Positions 51,753-61,046 of a stretch of 64,000 nt of DNA are shown here, one piece after another. The stretch covers positions 31,078 to 95,077 of the forward strand of contig JBLLNP010000015.1 of the NCBI GenBank assembly GCA_048058975.1, read 5' to 3'. The number at the start of each line of letters is the position of its first letter. The stretch's first letter is position 1. Origin of the DNA: RHLJ01 sp048058975. Lineage in GTDB: Bacteria > Bacteroidota > Rhodothermia > Balneolales > Balneolaceae. Below the pieces are notes generated by a model. It saw only the letters and a program-made list of their open reading frames with translations, did no database searches and had not been told where the DNA came from. Both the position numbers and the translations under genes were made by a program.

Positions 51753-52514
51753 TTACTTTAATTTATTCAGCTTTATAATCCCAACCATTCTGCCACTATT
51801 CTCTTTTTCTCTTCGGTAAGAATAAAAGAGATCTTCATGATCAATGGTGCATCGCTCATCCATTTCAATGTTTCCCGGATTAATACCTGAATCAGTCAAC
51901 TGATCTTTAATCAAGCCTTTCAGATCTACATGGGGCTTTTCATATTGCACTCTTTCAACCAGATGAGCACTAAATTTCTCGGCCACTTCTTCCCCAACCT
52001 CAAAATTATGTTTGGCAAGACAAGGACTCACAAAAACTTTGATCTTAGATATATCAGCTCCTAAATCCAACATCTTTTCGATAGTCTTTGGAACTATCCG
52101 ATCCACTGCTCCTCTCCATCCGGCATGAGCAGCACCAATAACTTTGTTCATCGAATCCCCGAACAAAACAGCTCCACAGTCCGCCACTTGAATGCCCAGA
52201 GCAATACCAGGGGTATTGGTTACAAATGCATCTATACCAGGATAAATTCCACCTTCAGATACTGTTCTAACAACCGTTCCATGCACTTGCTCGGCCAAAG
52301 CTATATTAGCAGGCTTCATTCTAATCTCCTCAGCTAGTACGCTTAGATTATGAAGCAAAATGTTTTGGTTCTCTTTGGAGTTGAATCCAATATTCAGGCC
52401 TGGGATCAGTTGATCTTCCTTTCTCAGATGTGCGTTTTTCAGGGTAAACCAGGAAAATATCCGGGCATCGTTTAGTTTCTCTGGTCTGATGAAGTCAATA
52501 TGGGAAGATCTCAT
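51753..52514 (-). CDS. pgeF: Peptidoglycan editing factor (multicopper polyphenol oxidase/laccase domain)
   Basis: 253 residues of the PgeF/YfiH family. Metal- and substrate-site segments are LAEQVHGT, VADCGAVLF, AAHAGWRGAVDRIV and VSPCLAKHNFEVGEEVAEKF. The family hydrolyses misincorporated peptidoglycan precursors. It overlaps aroE by 20 bases. Confidence 0.88.
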   Translation of the reverse strand: MRSSHIDFIRPEKLNDARIFSWFTLKNAHLRKEDQLIPGLNIGFNSKENQNILLHNLSVLAEEIRMKPANIALAEQVHGTVVRTVSEGGIYPGIDAFVTNTPGIALGIQVADCGAVLFGDSMNKVIGAAHAGWRGAVDRIVPKTIEKMLDLGADISKIKVFVSPCLAKHNFEVGEEVAEKFSAHLVERVQYEKPHVDLKGLIKDQLTDSGINPGNIEMDERCTIDHEDLFYSYRREKENSGRMVGIIKLNKLK

Positions 52515-53346
52515 CTAATTTCATTTTAATAAGCCCAACCGGGAATTCCTTACCTGTCCAAAGCTTAAATGACTTAGCTCCTTGGTAAATAAGCATATCA
52601 ATTCCACCTATTGGAATGCCACCTGCACTTATTGCTTGTTTTAAAAATTCAGTCTCTTTTGGGTTATATACGATGTCGTAACAAAGCTTTCCTGTTAATA
52701 ATTCTCTCTCAATATCTTTTATTGGGGAAGCCGCTGTATTTGGAAACATACCCAATGGAGTAGCATTAATAATCAAAGAGCTTTCCTCTGCATATTCAGG
52801 CCAGTCATCATAGCTCACAGAGATGATATTTCCTGCATCAGAATACTTTTCCGGGCGCCTCGAAACCATCACTATTTCATAGACTCCAATTTCTTTAAGA
52901 GCATAAATAATAGCTTTGGTAGCTCCACCAGAACCAAATACGATTGCCCGATCAAGATCGATTTCAACTAAATAGTCCTCTAACGGAGCTGCAAAACCAT
53001 ATGCATCTGTATTTTCACCTATCAATTTACCATTCTGTTTTAGAATGGTATTTATTGCTCCTATTTCCTCTGCTTGAACGGTTAAATCATCAACTACTTC
53101 CAACAAGTTTTCCTTATGTGGAATAGTGATATTTGCTCCAAGAAAGTTTGGATTATTGAAATGAGCTGCCAATGATGGGATTTCACTCATAGCAACCGCT
53201 ACCGCGTGATATTCAGCTTCAATCTCATGATGCTTAAAAGCCGTGTTATGCATTAATGGGGAAACACTATGGCTAACCGGATTACCGATTAATAAGTAAT
53301 GTGGGGAATTACTTTTTTCTGATTCTTTGAATTTTGTAAATGTCAT
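52495..53346 (-). CDS. aroE: Shikimate dehydrogenase
   Basis: 283 residues. YLLIGNPVSHSVSPLMHNTAF binds shikimate; the catalytic lysine is in NITIPHKENLL and the aspartate in GENTDAYGF. The NADP loop is FGSGGATKA and INATPLGMFP follows. It supplies the chorismate route that also feeds the trp operon. Confidence 0.93.
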   Translation of the reverse strand: MTFTKFKESEKSNSPHYLLIGNPVSHSVSPLMHNTAFKHHEIEAEYHAVAVAMSEIPSLAAHFNNPNFLGANITIPHKENLLEVVDDLTVQAEEIGAINTILKQNGKLIGENTDAYGFAAPLEDYLVEIDLDRAIVFGSGGATKAIIYALKEIGVYEIVMVSRRPEKYSDAGNIISVSYDDWPEYAEESSLIINATPLGMFPNTAASPIKDIERELLTGKLCYDIVYNPKETEFLKQAISAGGIPIGGIDMLIYQGAKSFKLWTGKEFPVGLIKMKLDEIFPY

Positions 53347-53360
53347 AGAAAATAGTGAGC

Positions 53361-53390
53361 AAAAAAAATGCGCATCATTTGATGCGCATT
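53361..53390 (-). terminator. Rho-independent terminator between SRPBCC gene and aroE
   Basis: AATGCGCATCATTTGATGCG (first bases of a 24-nt perfect hairpin, 53367-53390), followed on the minus strand by a run of T (plus-strand A, 53361-53368). It separates the SRPBCC transcript from aroE. Confidence 0.85.
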
Positions 53391-53418
53391 AACAATAAGT
53401 AAATAAATAATGTAAAGC

Positions 53419-53886
53419 TTAAGCTGTTACTTCTTCTTCAGAAACTTCAGCCTGCTCTTCCTTAAAAGTACCAGACTCAGCAAGGCTTTTGAATTTCTCA
53501 AGGTCTTTAACTAACTGAGCAGCTGATTCTTCAATAAAAGAACCTAATTCTTCTGTAGGATCGCCGAAGAAAGTTCGGTAATCAAGAGAAAACTCAACAC
53601 GAGTACGTGTTCCGTTATCAAGCGGAGTAAACCGAATAGTTCCAGTTTGGTTGAGATTACCATTGATTGTGATCCATGCAAAACGAGTATTTCGTAAATT
53701 ATCGATCAAATTAGTAGTCCAAACAAACTCTTCACTTCCGATTTTAGTTTTGTATTCAAAAGTTTGTGAGTTAATTCTTTCAACTGAGTCGATGCGCTCC
53801 AGAAACTTAGGGAAGTCAACAGGGTTACTTAATAGCTCGTAAACTTTAGCAAGAGGCAAATCAATCTCGATTCTTTCGTGCGCCAT
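53419..53886 (-). CDS. SRPBCC (START-like) family protein, cytoplasmic
   Basis: 155 residues. IEIDLPLAKVYELLSNPVDFPKFLERIDSVE opens the START-like fold. It continues with WTTNLIDNLRNTRFAWITINGNLNQTG and ends in an acidic tail (KEEQAEVSEEEVTA). No signal peptide, unlike the SRPBCC protein at 11.3 kb. Ligand unknown. It ends at a strong terminator. Confidence 0.75.
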   Translation of the reverse strand: MAHERIEIDLPLAKVYELLSNPVDFPKFLERIDSVERINSQTFEYKTKIGSEEFVWTTNLIDNLRNTRFAWITINGNLNQTGTIRFTPLDNGTRTRVEFSLDYRTFFGDPTEELGSFIEESAAQLVKDLEKFKSLAESGTFKEEQAEVSEEEVTA

Positions 53887-54058
53887 AATAGATATCTAGG
53901 ATGTTATAATCGTTGGAATTTAACTGAGATGAACCAGTTTTCTTGGAAACAGGAAGGATTCATCCATATTGTTCTAAAATACGGATAATATGATTAAGCC
54001 TCAATGATCATTCCAGATAAAAAAATAAAATCTTTTGCTGTAAAGTATTCTATAGTTA

Positions 54059-54664
54059 CTATGGCAATCTTTGAGAAAGAACATTGACTATACTTTCGTG
54101 AATTTCTTCAACCGATTTTGAAGCCTCGATAATTACGAAGCGATCTTCCTTTTCGGCTAATGCATCGAACCCTTTAATCACTTTGAGGAAGAATTCATCC
54201 CCTGAGCTTTCCATTCGATCTTTACTCATGTGCGCTCTTCGATCATTGGATTCCTGCAAGGAGAGCCTGAGATAAAAGGTGAAATCCGGTGCTCTTTGAT
54301 GAGAAGCTATCTCGTTAATTTGTTGAATCTGATCCAAGGGAAGACTTTCTCTTCCATAGCCCTGATAGGCCGTAGTTGAATCATAAAAACGATCCAAAAT
54401 TACAACCTCTCCTCTTTCTAAAGCCGGAAGTACTTTCTCTGACATTAATTGAGAGCGGGCGGAAGAGAATAATAAAAGTTCGGTTACAGGGTCAATGTTG
54501 GAATTGTTATTTAACAGAATGGTCCTGATTTGCTCAGAAACTTCTGTTCCTCCTGGCTCCCTAAAAACCTGTACGATTTTCCCTAAAGAAGAAAGTTTAT
54601 CCTTTAATAAAGATATCTGTGTGGACTTACCGCTTCCGTCAATCCCTTCGAATGTAATTAGCAT
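54059..54664 (-). CDS. tmk: Thymidylate kinase
   Basis: 201 residues. P-loop FEGIDGSGKSTQI (about residues 4-16), REPGGTEVSE, and DRF in VVILDRFYDSTTAYQGYGR. It phosphorylates dTMP to dTDP. The PspC gene ends 15 bases away on the same strand. Confidence 0.94.
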   Translation of the reverse strand: MLITFEGIDGSGKSTQISLLKDKLSSLGKIVQVFREPGGTEVSEQIRTILLNNNSNIDPVTELLLFSSARSQLMSEKVLPALERGEVVILDRFYDSTTAYQGYGRESLPLDQIQQINEIASHQRAPDFTFYLRLSLQESNDRRAHMSKDRMESSGDEFFLKVIKGFDALAEKEDRFVIIEASKSVEEIHESIVNVLSQRLP

Positions 54665-54679
54665 GTATGCCGGATGAAT

Positions 54680-55429
54680 TTAAAAATCGAAATCATCCAT
54701 AAGTTCGACAGGCTCTTTCGGCATTGCAAGTGATAAGCCTAAATAAATTAAAATATTTGCTCCGCTTGTAACAGGAGTTAACAATAAAAATAATAATCTT
54801 GTTACCGTTGAACTAATTCCAAAGTATTTAGCTATACCTCCACAAACTCCAGCTATTTTTTTATCAGTACGGGACTTCATAAGTTTTTTAACATGTCTAT
54901 AACCATACGTATTGGTTGCAAAGTCTTCGAAATTTGCAGAGCTGGAACTTGATGTAAAATCAGAATCTAAATCGTTACGTAAGCTGCTTCTTGTTTTGGA
55001 TCCGGTAAACTCAGAACCGTGGACATCATCCATATTTTTTCTTGAAGAAGCTGTTTTTACTCTCGTTCTTCTTTTTCTGCGTTCTTCCCTTTTCGCTCTT
55101 TTTTCCCGTCTTCTGTCTCCAACAAAAAAACCAAAGCCAATCAAAGTAACTAATGCACCGCCAATTAACGGCATGCCTCCAATCGCGTCCTGAAGAAAGT
55201 TATCGAATCCCGGACCGAATGAAAGCCCGATCCACTGTAATAAAAATGAAACACCCAGAAAAAGCATTACCATACCTGAGATGGTTGCAAAGTTCCAAAT
55301 GCCCTTTCCTGTTTCCTTTGGTTCTTCCTTAAGAAAGTTTTGCATTGTATTCTGAAGTTCGAAGTCATCGAACTCGAGTGATGCCGTGCCCGTTTGTGAT
55401 CCTGTTTTTTGTCTGAATTTTTCTGCCAT
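54680..55429 (-). CDS. PspC domain membrane protein
   Basis: 249 residues. Two helices near 45-75 and 82-105, then a highly basic stretch (RRREKRAKREERRKRR), an Asp/Ser-rich linker, and a PspC domain at about 182-240 (KIAGVCGGIAKYFGISSTVTRLLF, LIYLGLSLAMPKEP). PspC proteins take part in membrane stress responses; this one has an extra N-terminal membrane part. Confidence 0.8.
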   Translation of the reverse strand: MAEKFRQKTGSQTGTASLEFDDFELQNTMQNFLKEEPKETGKGIWNFATISGMVMLFLGVSFLLQWIGLSFGPGFDNFLQDAIGGMPLIGGALVTLIGFGFFVGDRRREKRAKREERRKRRTRVKTASSRKNMDDVHGSEFTGSKTRSSLRNDLDSDFTSSSSSANFEDFATNTYGYRHVKKLMKSRTDKKIAGVCGGIAKYFGISSTVTRLLFLLLTPVTSGANILIYLGLSLAMPKEPVELMDDFDF

Positions 55430-55472
55430 ATTATTTCCTCCGCAATGCCGCTACGAAGGCATTAAGTGATTG

Positions 55473-56048
55473 TTACGTGTATTTAAAGCCTTTTTCAGAA
55501 ATTAAGCCATTTAGTTTTTTATCGAAAGAATCGGTTGGAACATTCTCTAAAATAAAGTCGCAGAAGACTAATCCAAAAGTTAATGCCTTGGTCTTAGCCA
55601 GAAAGCGATCGTAGAAACCTTTCCCATACCCAAGCCTGTTACCAAACCCATCTGCTGCCAGCAGTGGAACTAAAATAAGATCAATTTCATCGATTTCGAC
55701 AGCTTTTTTCTGATCAGGTTCCAACACTCCCCACTTGTTGGGTTTAAGATCGCTAAAAGATTGTAATCTCGAATGTGATAAGGTGCCACTCTTAAAATCA
55801 GTTATAGGTACAATTATTTCCTTACCTGTTGCAAGCATTTCTTTAATCAATCTGTGGGTATCAACCTCAAATCTATCGTTCATGGATATAAAACAATGAA
55901 TGATTCTTGCTGATGTAAACTCAGATGAGTTCATGATATGCTCTGCTATCAAACTGCTTTTCTCTTCCCATTCTTCTTGTGACAGCAACTTCCGTTTGCC
56001 AATCATCTCTTTTCTGAGTAATGATTTTTGGTCAGAAACCGAAGCCAT
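55473..56048 (-). CDS. 5-formyltetrahydrofolate cyclo-ligase
   Basis: 191 residues, MTHFS/YgfA family. The family signature GFGNRLGYGKGFYDRFL (about residues 134-150) and LLRKEMIGKRKLLS N-terminus, plus GVLEPDQ, are present. It converts 5-formyl-THF to 5,10-methenyl-THF using ATP. Its ATG overlaps the bshC stop. Confidence 0.9.
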   Translation of the reverse strand: MASVSDQKSLLRKEMIGKRKLLSQEEWEEKSSLIAEHIMNSSEFTSARIIHCFISMNDRFEVDTHRLIKEMLATGKEIIVPITDFKSGTLSHSRLQSFSDLKPNKWGVLEPDQKKAVEIDEIDLILVPLLAADGFGNRLGYGKGFYDRFLAKTKALTFGLVFCDFILENVPTDSFDKKLNGLISEKGFKYT

Positions 56049-57658
56049 TACAAACTAACGATATGATGAATGGAGAGATCCGGCTCCTGCTTCTCAAAAT
56101 CACTCAAGAGTTTTTGCCAAATATCCGGTCCATACTTATTCATGAAGTAAACCAGACTTACTGAACGCTCCTGTAAGCCATCAGGAAATAACTGGGATTT
56201 TATTTTGGCAATCCGGTTAAGCTGAGTCTGCTCCTGCTGCTTTATCGACCTGTAAACTTTTCCTTTTAGTTTATCTAACTCGTTTGAAAACCCGGTTACT
56301 ACCTTACCGGCAGTTCCTTCCAGAGTTGGGTCAATCTCTTTAATGAATGAATTGGGCTTTTCTGCTATTTCATTTATCGCCTGTTTCCATTCATTAAACA
56401 CACCCTCTATATCTTTCGAATTAGTTTGATCAACGTAAGCTGCTTCAAGATCTTCAATGCGCTGGTTGTAACTACACATTGCGAATGGCAGTTTTTCCAT
56501 AATTCGTTCAATACCACTTTCTATAAGAGTAATGCTAAGTCGTGGAAAAATTACAGGCATCTCTAACCCAATTATCGGGTATAAATCCTTCATCTGACCA
56601 TAGTACGCCAGCTCTCCTGGTCCTGCAACATAGCCCAAGGTTGGTAATAGTACATCCTGAAGAACCGGACGAAGGAAAACATTAGGAGAAAAGTTCTGAG
56701 GGTTTGCATCTATCAATGAGAGCAGTTTCTCTTCACTAAGGGTGAGATTTCCATAAATCCAGTCGTTATTCGTTTTCTCAATTTTAATCCTGCCTTCACT
56801 TTCATCCAGATAAAAAAGATTTGAATCTCCGACAATTACCTGTCTGTGATATTCATTTTCAAGTGCTTTGCTTTTGCTTTCAAGAGCCTGGTAAATTGAT
56901 TCGGCTTTAGAAACCGAAGTCTTGAACACATTTGTACCAAGCTTTTTTATAGGCTTAAAATTGCTTCCCACTATCAAAAGTCCCTCATCGGCAAACCAGG
57001 AGTTCATCAACTGTGCAAAGGCCTGAACATGAGTTCGACCTTCTTTATAAAACTCATTTAAAGATGAAAAAAGTTGTTCGGTAAAATCCGTAACGGGTAA
57101 TTCTTCTCTCAGCTCATTCTCAAATCCTTTAATTGTATTCTTCAAGTCCTGAACAGATACTGGACGGCCGTCACCCTCTTCTTTCAGACTAATTTTTTTG
57201 AACGCTTCATAATCGGGAATCCCAACTGATGCGATTTCTTCAAAATCATGATCCTCATCTGCCAGCCAGAATACAGGAACAACAGGTTTATTTAACTTTT
57301 CCTCCCACTTTCGGGCTAATAAGATTGTTGTAATCGTTTTGTAAATAGTGAAAAGCGGACCGCCATACACTCCCAACTGCTGTCCTGTCACGATTACTAA
57401 CGAATCTTCTTTCGCAAACTTTTGAAGTTGTTGCTGCTGAGCTTCTGAAATCCCTAAATACGTTTGGAAATCCTTAAGAGCTTGTACAAATTCTTTCTTG
57501 TGTACAGGTTGTGTTACCCGTTCCGCTTTACTTTTTACTTCATCTTCATCAAACGGATTGACGGCATAAAATTCATTCAGTCTTGAAAACTCAGAGGTGT
57601 ACGTATTAAATAATTTGGAAAACGGAAGTTGTTGGAATGAACAGTGATCTTTAGTCAC
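56048..57658 (-). CDS. bshC: Bacillithiol biosynthesis cysteine-adding enzyme
   Basis: 536 residues from a GTG start, normal for BshC. VIVTGQQLGVYGGPLFTIYKTITTILLA and VPVFWLADEDHDFEEI are family signatures, followed by VAGPGELAYYGQMKDLYPI and a long coiled-coil region. It joins cysteine to GlcN-malate to complete bacillithiol, indicating this organism makes that thiol. It lies 3 bases after the nuclease gene. Confidence 0.92.
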   Translation of the reverse strand: MTKDHCSFQQLPFSKLFNTYTSEFSRLNEFYAVNPFDEDEVKSKAERVTQPVHKKEFVQALKDFQTYLGISEAQQQQLQKFAKEDSLVIVTGQQLGVYGGPLFTIYKTITTILLARKWEEKLNKPVVPVFWLADEDHDFEEIASVGIPDYEAFKKISLKEEGDGRPVSVQDLKNTIKGFENELREELPVTDFTEQLFSSLNEFYKEGRTHVQAFAQLMNSWFADEGLLIVGSNFKPIKKLGTNVFKTSVSKAESIYQALESKSKALENEYHRQVIVGDSNLFYLDESEGRIKIEKTNNDWIYGNLTLSEEKLLSLIDANPQNFSPNVFLRPVLQDVLLPTLGYVAGPGELAYYGQMKDLYPIIGLEMPVIFPRLSITLIESGIERIMEKLPFAMCSYNQRIEDLEAAYVDQTNSKDIEGVFNEWKQAINEIAEKPNSFIKEIDPTLEGTAGKVVTGFSNELDKLKGKVYRSIKQQEQTQLNRIAKIKSQLFPDGLQERSVSLVYFMNKYGPDIWQKLLSDFEKQEPDLSIHHIVSL

Positions 57659-57661
57659 AGG

Positions 57662-58237
57662 CTACCCTTTCATTTTTTGGATTTGATCACGGAGCTTAGC
57701 CGCTTTTTCATAATTTTCGGTTTCTACAGCGGTGTGTAGCTCCTGCTCAAGTTTTTCTAGTTTGGAAAGTTCTTTATCGGCTGTAGAATCACTGGATGTA
57801 GAGCTTTTCGCGGTTGTTGTAGTATCAGCTTCCGCAATAATACCTGCCTCGCTAAGTACATGCTCATTGGTGTAAATGGGGCACCCAAACCTAACTGCAA
57901 GAGCTATAGCATCACTGGGCCTTGCATCGACTTCATGAAGTTGATCTCCTCTTTCAAAAATGATTCTTGCGTAAAAAGTACCTTCAGCCAGATCATTGAT
58001 GAAAATTTCTTTGACAGAAGATTCAAAATTCAGAATTACATTCTTAAGTAAGTCATGGGTCATTGGCCGTGGCGGCTTAATATTTTCGAGCTCAAGAGCA
58101 ATAGCCTGAGCTTCAGAAGAGCCGATAATAATCGGGAGTCTCCTGACTCCATTTGCTTCCGAAAGAATCAATGCATAAGCACCGCCGCTACTAGGACTGG
58201 TAGAGAGTCCCAGAATGTCCATCAAAATTTTACTCAA
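57662..58237 (-). CDS. Bifunctional nuclease (DUF151) with UVR motif
   Basis: 191 residues. The DUF151/BFN core spans about 1-130 (LPIIIGSSEAQAIALELE, ARPSDAIALAVRFGCPIY). A Ser/Thr-rich linker leads to a C-terminal UvrB/UvrC-type helix hairpin (LEKLEQELHTAVETENYEKAAKLRDQI), a combination common in Bacteroidota. Both DNA and RNA cleavage have been reported for the family. It starts the unit with bshC. Confidence 0.88.
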   Translation of the reverse strand: MSKILMDILGLSTSPSSGGAYALILSEANGVRRLPIIIGSSEAQAIALELENIKPPRPMTHDLLKNVILNFESSVKEIFINDLAEGTFYARIIFERGDQLHEVDARPSDAIALAVRFGCPIYTNEHVLSEAGIIAEADTTTTAKSSTSSDSTADKELSKLEKLEQELHTAVETENYEKAAKLRDQIQKMKG

Positions 58238-58456
58238 TCCAATTCCTGATTTGCTTAAAAAGTTGGCTGTAAATGTACTGAAATTTATTCAAGTCTTAAA
58301 CCTCACAACAGTTTGAAATACTAGCCCGTTCTGTATCAATGAAGAATCATGTGATTTCTTATCGCATTAACTGCCTAACCCAAACATGTGATACATATCC
58401 GTTGTACCGACACGTATTATAGAGTAGAAATCAAATCCAAAACTAACAGGGACGAT

Positions 58457-58966
58457 ATGAAAACGTTAAAAATATTCATCACATTATTTATCGGAACATT
58501 AACAGCCTCTTGCATAGGTCCTACCGGTCCACGAGGCCCTCAGGGAGAAGTTGAAATTTACTCAGACACAATTGTGATAGTTGCTGATGAAGACTTCGCT
58601 GTTGAAGATGAATTTGTATCCGTTGCGTCTTACGGCTGGAACATTCTAGATGAAGAAACTGTCGATTTTGGCCTTGTAATGGGATATCTGAGATTTCAAG
58701 GCACAACCAGCTGGCATGCGCTTCCATTTAATACTCCATTTGAAAATGATATCGTAGTACTTCGTTATTCATTTGATATAGACAATTTCGATCTGATTGT
58801 AGAGGGCGAAGTAGCAGACAATAACGAAGCCAATGAAAATCTTTTCGATGGAGATGTTTTACGAATTGTGGCAATTCCGCCATCACTTTTATTAAAAGCT
58901 AAAGGTTTAGACTACACTGATTACGAAGCAGTTGTAAAAGCTTATAACCTCAGATTTGATGACTGA
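58457..58966 (+). CDS. Hypothetical lipoprotein with short collagen-like motif
   Basis: 169 residues from the ATG at 58457 (MKTLKIFIT); an upstream in-frame ATG would bury the signal peptide. Lipobox GTLTASC, then GPTGPRGPQGE, a short Gly-x-y run, and an acidic domain. Unknown function. A terminator follows. Confidence 0.7.
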   Translation: MKTLKIFITLFIGTLTASCIGPTGPRGPQGEVEIYSDTIVIVADEDFAVEDEFVSVASYGWNILDEETVDFGLVMGYLRFQGTTSWHALPFNTPFENDIVVLRYSFDIDNFDLIVEGEVADNNEANENLFDGDVLRIVAIPPSLLLKAKGLDYTDYEAVVKAYNLRFDD

Positions 58967-58987
58967 TTTTACCCATAGATGATCTAA

Positions 58988-59020
58988 AAGAGTCGTAGTG
59001 AACATTGCGGCTCTTTTTTT
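58988..59020 (+). terminator. Rho-independent terminator
   Basis: AAGAGTCG (58988-58995) pairs with CGGCTCTT (59008-59015, one G-T pair), followed by seven T to 59020. It ends the lipoprotein transcript. Confidence 0.8.
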
Positions 59021-59055
59021 ATTTTGGGTGACTGAATTGTTTACTAAACTCCCGA

Positions 59056-60174
59056 ATGATCAACGATCCCAAACAAATTGTAACTCCCTTCGCTTTCGAA
59101 GTACATCCTGATTTACTGGGTTTACCTCTTGCAACTCCAAGAAGAAGGCTTATTGCCCTTCTTCTTGATCTTTTGATTGCGTCTATTCTTACGGCTCTTG
59201 GGGCTTTTTTTCTTGCTACTTCCGCAAGTATTCTTTTCTTCTGGCTCGCTGTTCGAACAAAAGGAGAAACTTGGTGGAAGAATCTAATGCGGTATGGAGT
59301 CGCCGCTTTTGTGTCTATGCTGGTTTTTGCAGTTACATTTACAATCACAGAGAAAGAAGAAGAAAAAACAGTTCCCGGAGTTGTCGCTTTAAATTCCACT
59401 GGAAGTGAAGATATTGAAGAAGCCACCCAACAAATTGATTGGAGAGCATTAACAAAAGAGATGATGGCTGTTGGAAAAAACGATTCTCTAACGGTTGAAG
59501 ACCAACTTGAAAAGATTGCTCTTGATTTGGAAGCAAAGATGAGAAATACAGGAGATGATTCGGAGTCTCTCCCTTCTGCCCTTTTCGAAGATGAGTTTAT
59601 TCTCAAATTACGAAGCCTTGGTTTTGCGTTGAATAATAATGATACACTCGCTATAGATTCCCTTCGTTCAGAAATGGCTCCGGTTCTTGCCTCAGTGGAA
59701 CTGGAACAAAAAGACGACCGCATTTCAAAGCTGAACAGCCGGATTGACAAACTGGAAGAAGATAATGAAGACTTAGCAGATCAGGCTGAGAATCCCGGCT
59801 TCCTGAGAACTTTAAAAGCTACAGGAGAAGATTTTGGGTTAAGCATTGGCTGGATTGGAATTTACTTTGTGCTATGTACCGCGTTCTTTCGTGGACAAAC
59901 ACTTGGCAAAAGATTGCTAAGCCTTCGTGTTGTGCGTCTTAATAATAAACCAATAGGACTTCTTTATTCTTTCGAGCGTTTTGGAGGTTATGCAGCAGGC
60001 ATTGCAACGGGTTTACTTGGATTCGCACAAATTTACTGGGATGCCAACCGGCAAGCCATTCACGACAAAATCGCGGCTACGGTTGTGCTTGATACCAGAA
60101 AGAAGACCATTCAGAAATATGAAACTCTTCGCCAGGAAATATTGAGTGAAGAAAACCTATTAGAGGATGAATAG
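59056..60174 (+). CDS. RDD family membrane protein
   Basis: 372 residues. RRRLIALLLDLLIASILTAL at about 29-48 is the RDD signature; further helices follow at 49-65, 77-98, 258-275 and near 305-330, where RKIHD-type NRQAIHDKIAATVVL closes the domain. A large coiled-coil, acidic insert (about 100-250) interrupts the two halves, which is unusual. Substrate unknown; some RDD proteins transport ions or osmolytes. Confidence 0.8.
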   Translation: MINDPKQIVTPFAFEVHPDLLGLPLATPRRRLIALLLDLLIASILTALGAFFLATSASILFFWLAVRTKGETWWKNLMRYGVAAFVSMLVFAVTFTITEKEEEKTVPGVVALNSTGSEDIEEATQQIDWRALTKEMMAVGKNDSLTVEDQLEKIALDLEAKMRNTGDDSESLPSALFEDEFILKLRSLGFALNNNDTLAIDSLRSEMAPVLASVELEQKDDRISKLNSRIDKLEEDNEDLADQAENPGFLRTLKATGEDFGLSIGWIGIYFVLCTAFFRGQTLGKRLLSLRVVRLNNKPIGLLYSFERFGGYAAGIATGLLGFAQIYWDANRQAIHDKIAATVVLDTRKKTIQKYETLRQEILSEENLLEDE

Positions 60175-60539
60175 TGAGTTCTATCAACCTGAAAGAAAAG
60201 TTTAATTTGTTTGACGAACAATGGACACCTAAAATCATCGCGGAAACGAATGGTCAACTTGTAAAGCTAGCCAAGCTCGAGGGAGAGTTTGTCTGGCACA
60301 ACCACGAACATGAAGACGAACTTTTTTATATCGTAAAGGGATCTCTGGTTCTCAAATTTAAAGACAGGGAAGTTCGATTAAGTGAAGGTGAGCTTTATGT
60401 TGTTCCAAAGGGAGAAGACCATCTTCCTATTGCAGAAGAAGAATGCTGGGTGATGCTGATAGAACCAAAAGGCACCAAACATACAGGAGAAATAAAATTT
60501 GAGGGGACTGTTAATGAGGATAAACAGGAACGGATTTAG
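60174..60539 (+). CDS. Cupin domain protein
   Basis: 121 residues from a GTG nested in the upstream stop. A single cupin barrel: motif 1 HNHEHEDELFYIVKG (metal-binding His/His/Glu, about residues 41-55), SLVLKFKD, and motif 2 LYVVPKGEDHLPIAEEE. Metal-dependent enzyme or sugar-binding protein; not further assignable. Confidence 0.85.
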   Translation: MSSINLKEKFNLFDEQWTPKIIAETNGQLVKLAKLEGEFVWHNHEHEDELFYIVKGSLVLKFKDREVRLSEGELYVVPKGEDHLPIAEEECWVMLIEPKGTKHTGEIKFEGTVNEDKQERI

Positions 60540-60549
60540 CTTATTTTAA

Positions 60550-61044
60550 ATGATATTTAATAGCGACAAGGAAATCATCGACTTACTCAATCGAAAAATG
60601 GTCATTGAGGATAAAATCCAAAAACTACTCAGAAAAAAAGATGTCCGGTTCAGTTCTAATAAGTTTGTGGGAGATCTAGGCGAATATTATTTCAAGTTAA
60701 ATACTGAAAAAATAATTTTCGAAAGCCTAGATCAATCTAAAAATTCGAATGATAAATTTGACTTTTTAGGAGTCTTAAAAGATGATTTTCAAGCTAAATA
60801 CTCCTTACCAAAAACAGTTAGAATTGAAGTTAAAACTAGAAAGTTTCAAAGCGGCACTCCTCAAATATTTGGCCTTAATAAAGACAAATTTGACCTTTTG
60901 GCTTTTGTTGCATTAGATAAAGACTATTCCTGCTATTATATAAGTCTTATCAAAAAAGAGATGGTTTTACCTGATAAGCAGAAAAGAATTAGGTACAAAA
61001 ATGCACTGAAATTTTGGCCTGAACTAGACTATCAAGAATTCTAG
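60550..61044 (+). CDS. PD-(D/E)XK-like nuclease candidate
   Basis: 164 residues. VGDLGEYYFKL (Glu), DKFDFLGVL (Asp) and VRIEVKTRKFQ (Glu-x-Lys) are spaced as in PD-(D/E)XK nucleases. Codon use is AT-richer than neighbours, and basic N-terminus KIQKLLRKKD is present. No methyltransferase is adjacent, so it is an orphan. Assignment rests on motif order only. Confidence 0.5.
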   Translation: MIFNSDKEIIDLLNRKMVIEDKIQKLLRKKDVRFSSNKFVGDLGEYYFKLNTEKIIFESLDQSKNSNDKFDFLGVLKDDFQAKYSLPKTVRIEVKTRKFQSGTPQIFGLNKDKFDLLAFVALDKDYSCYYISLIKKEMVLPDKQKRIRYKNALKFWPELDYQEF

Positions 61045-61046
61045 TT

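Noticed and set aside
59019..59750. A 243-codon open frame on the minus strand
   Set aside because: Fully antisense to the RDD gene, Ser/Arg-rich composition, no recognisable motif; the plus-strand frame has clear RDD signatures.
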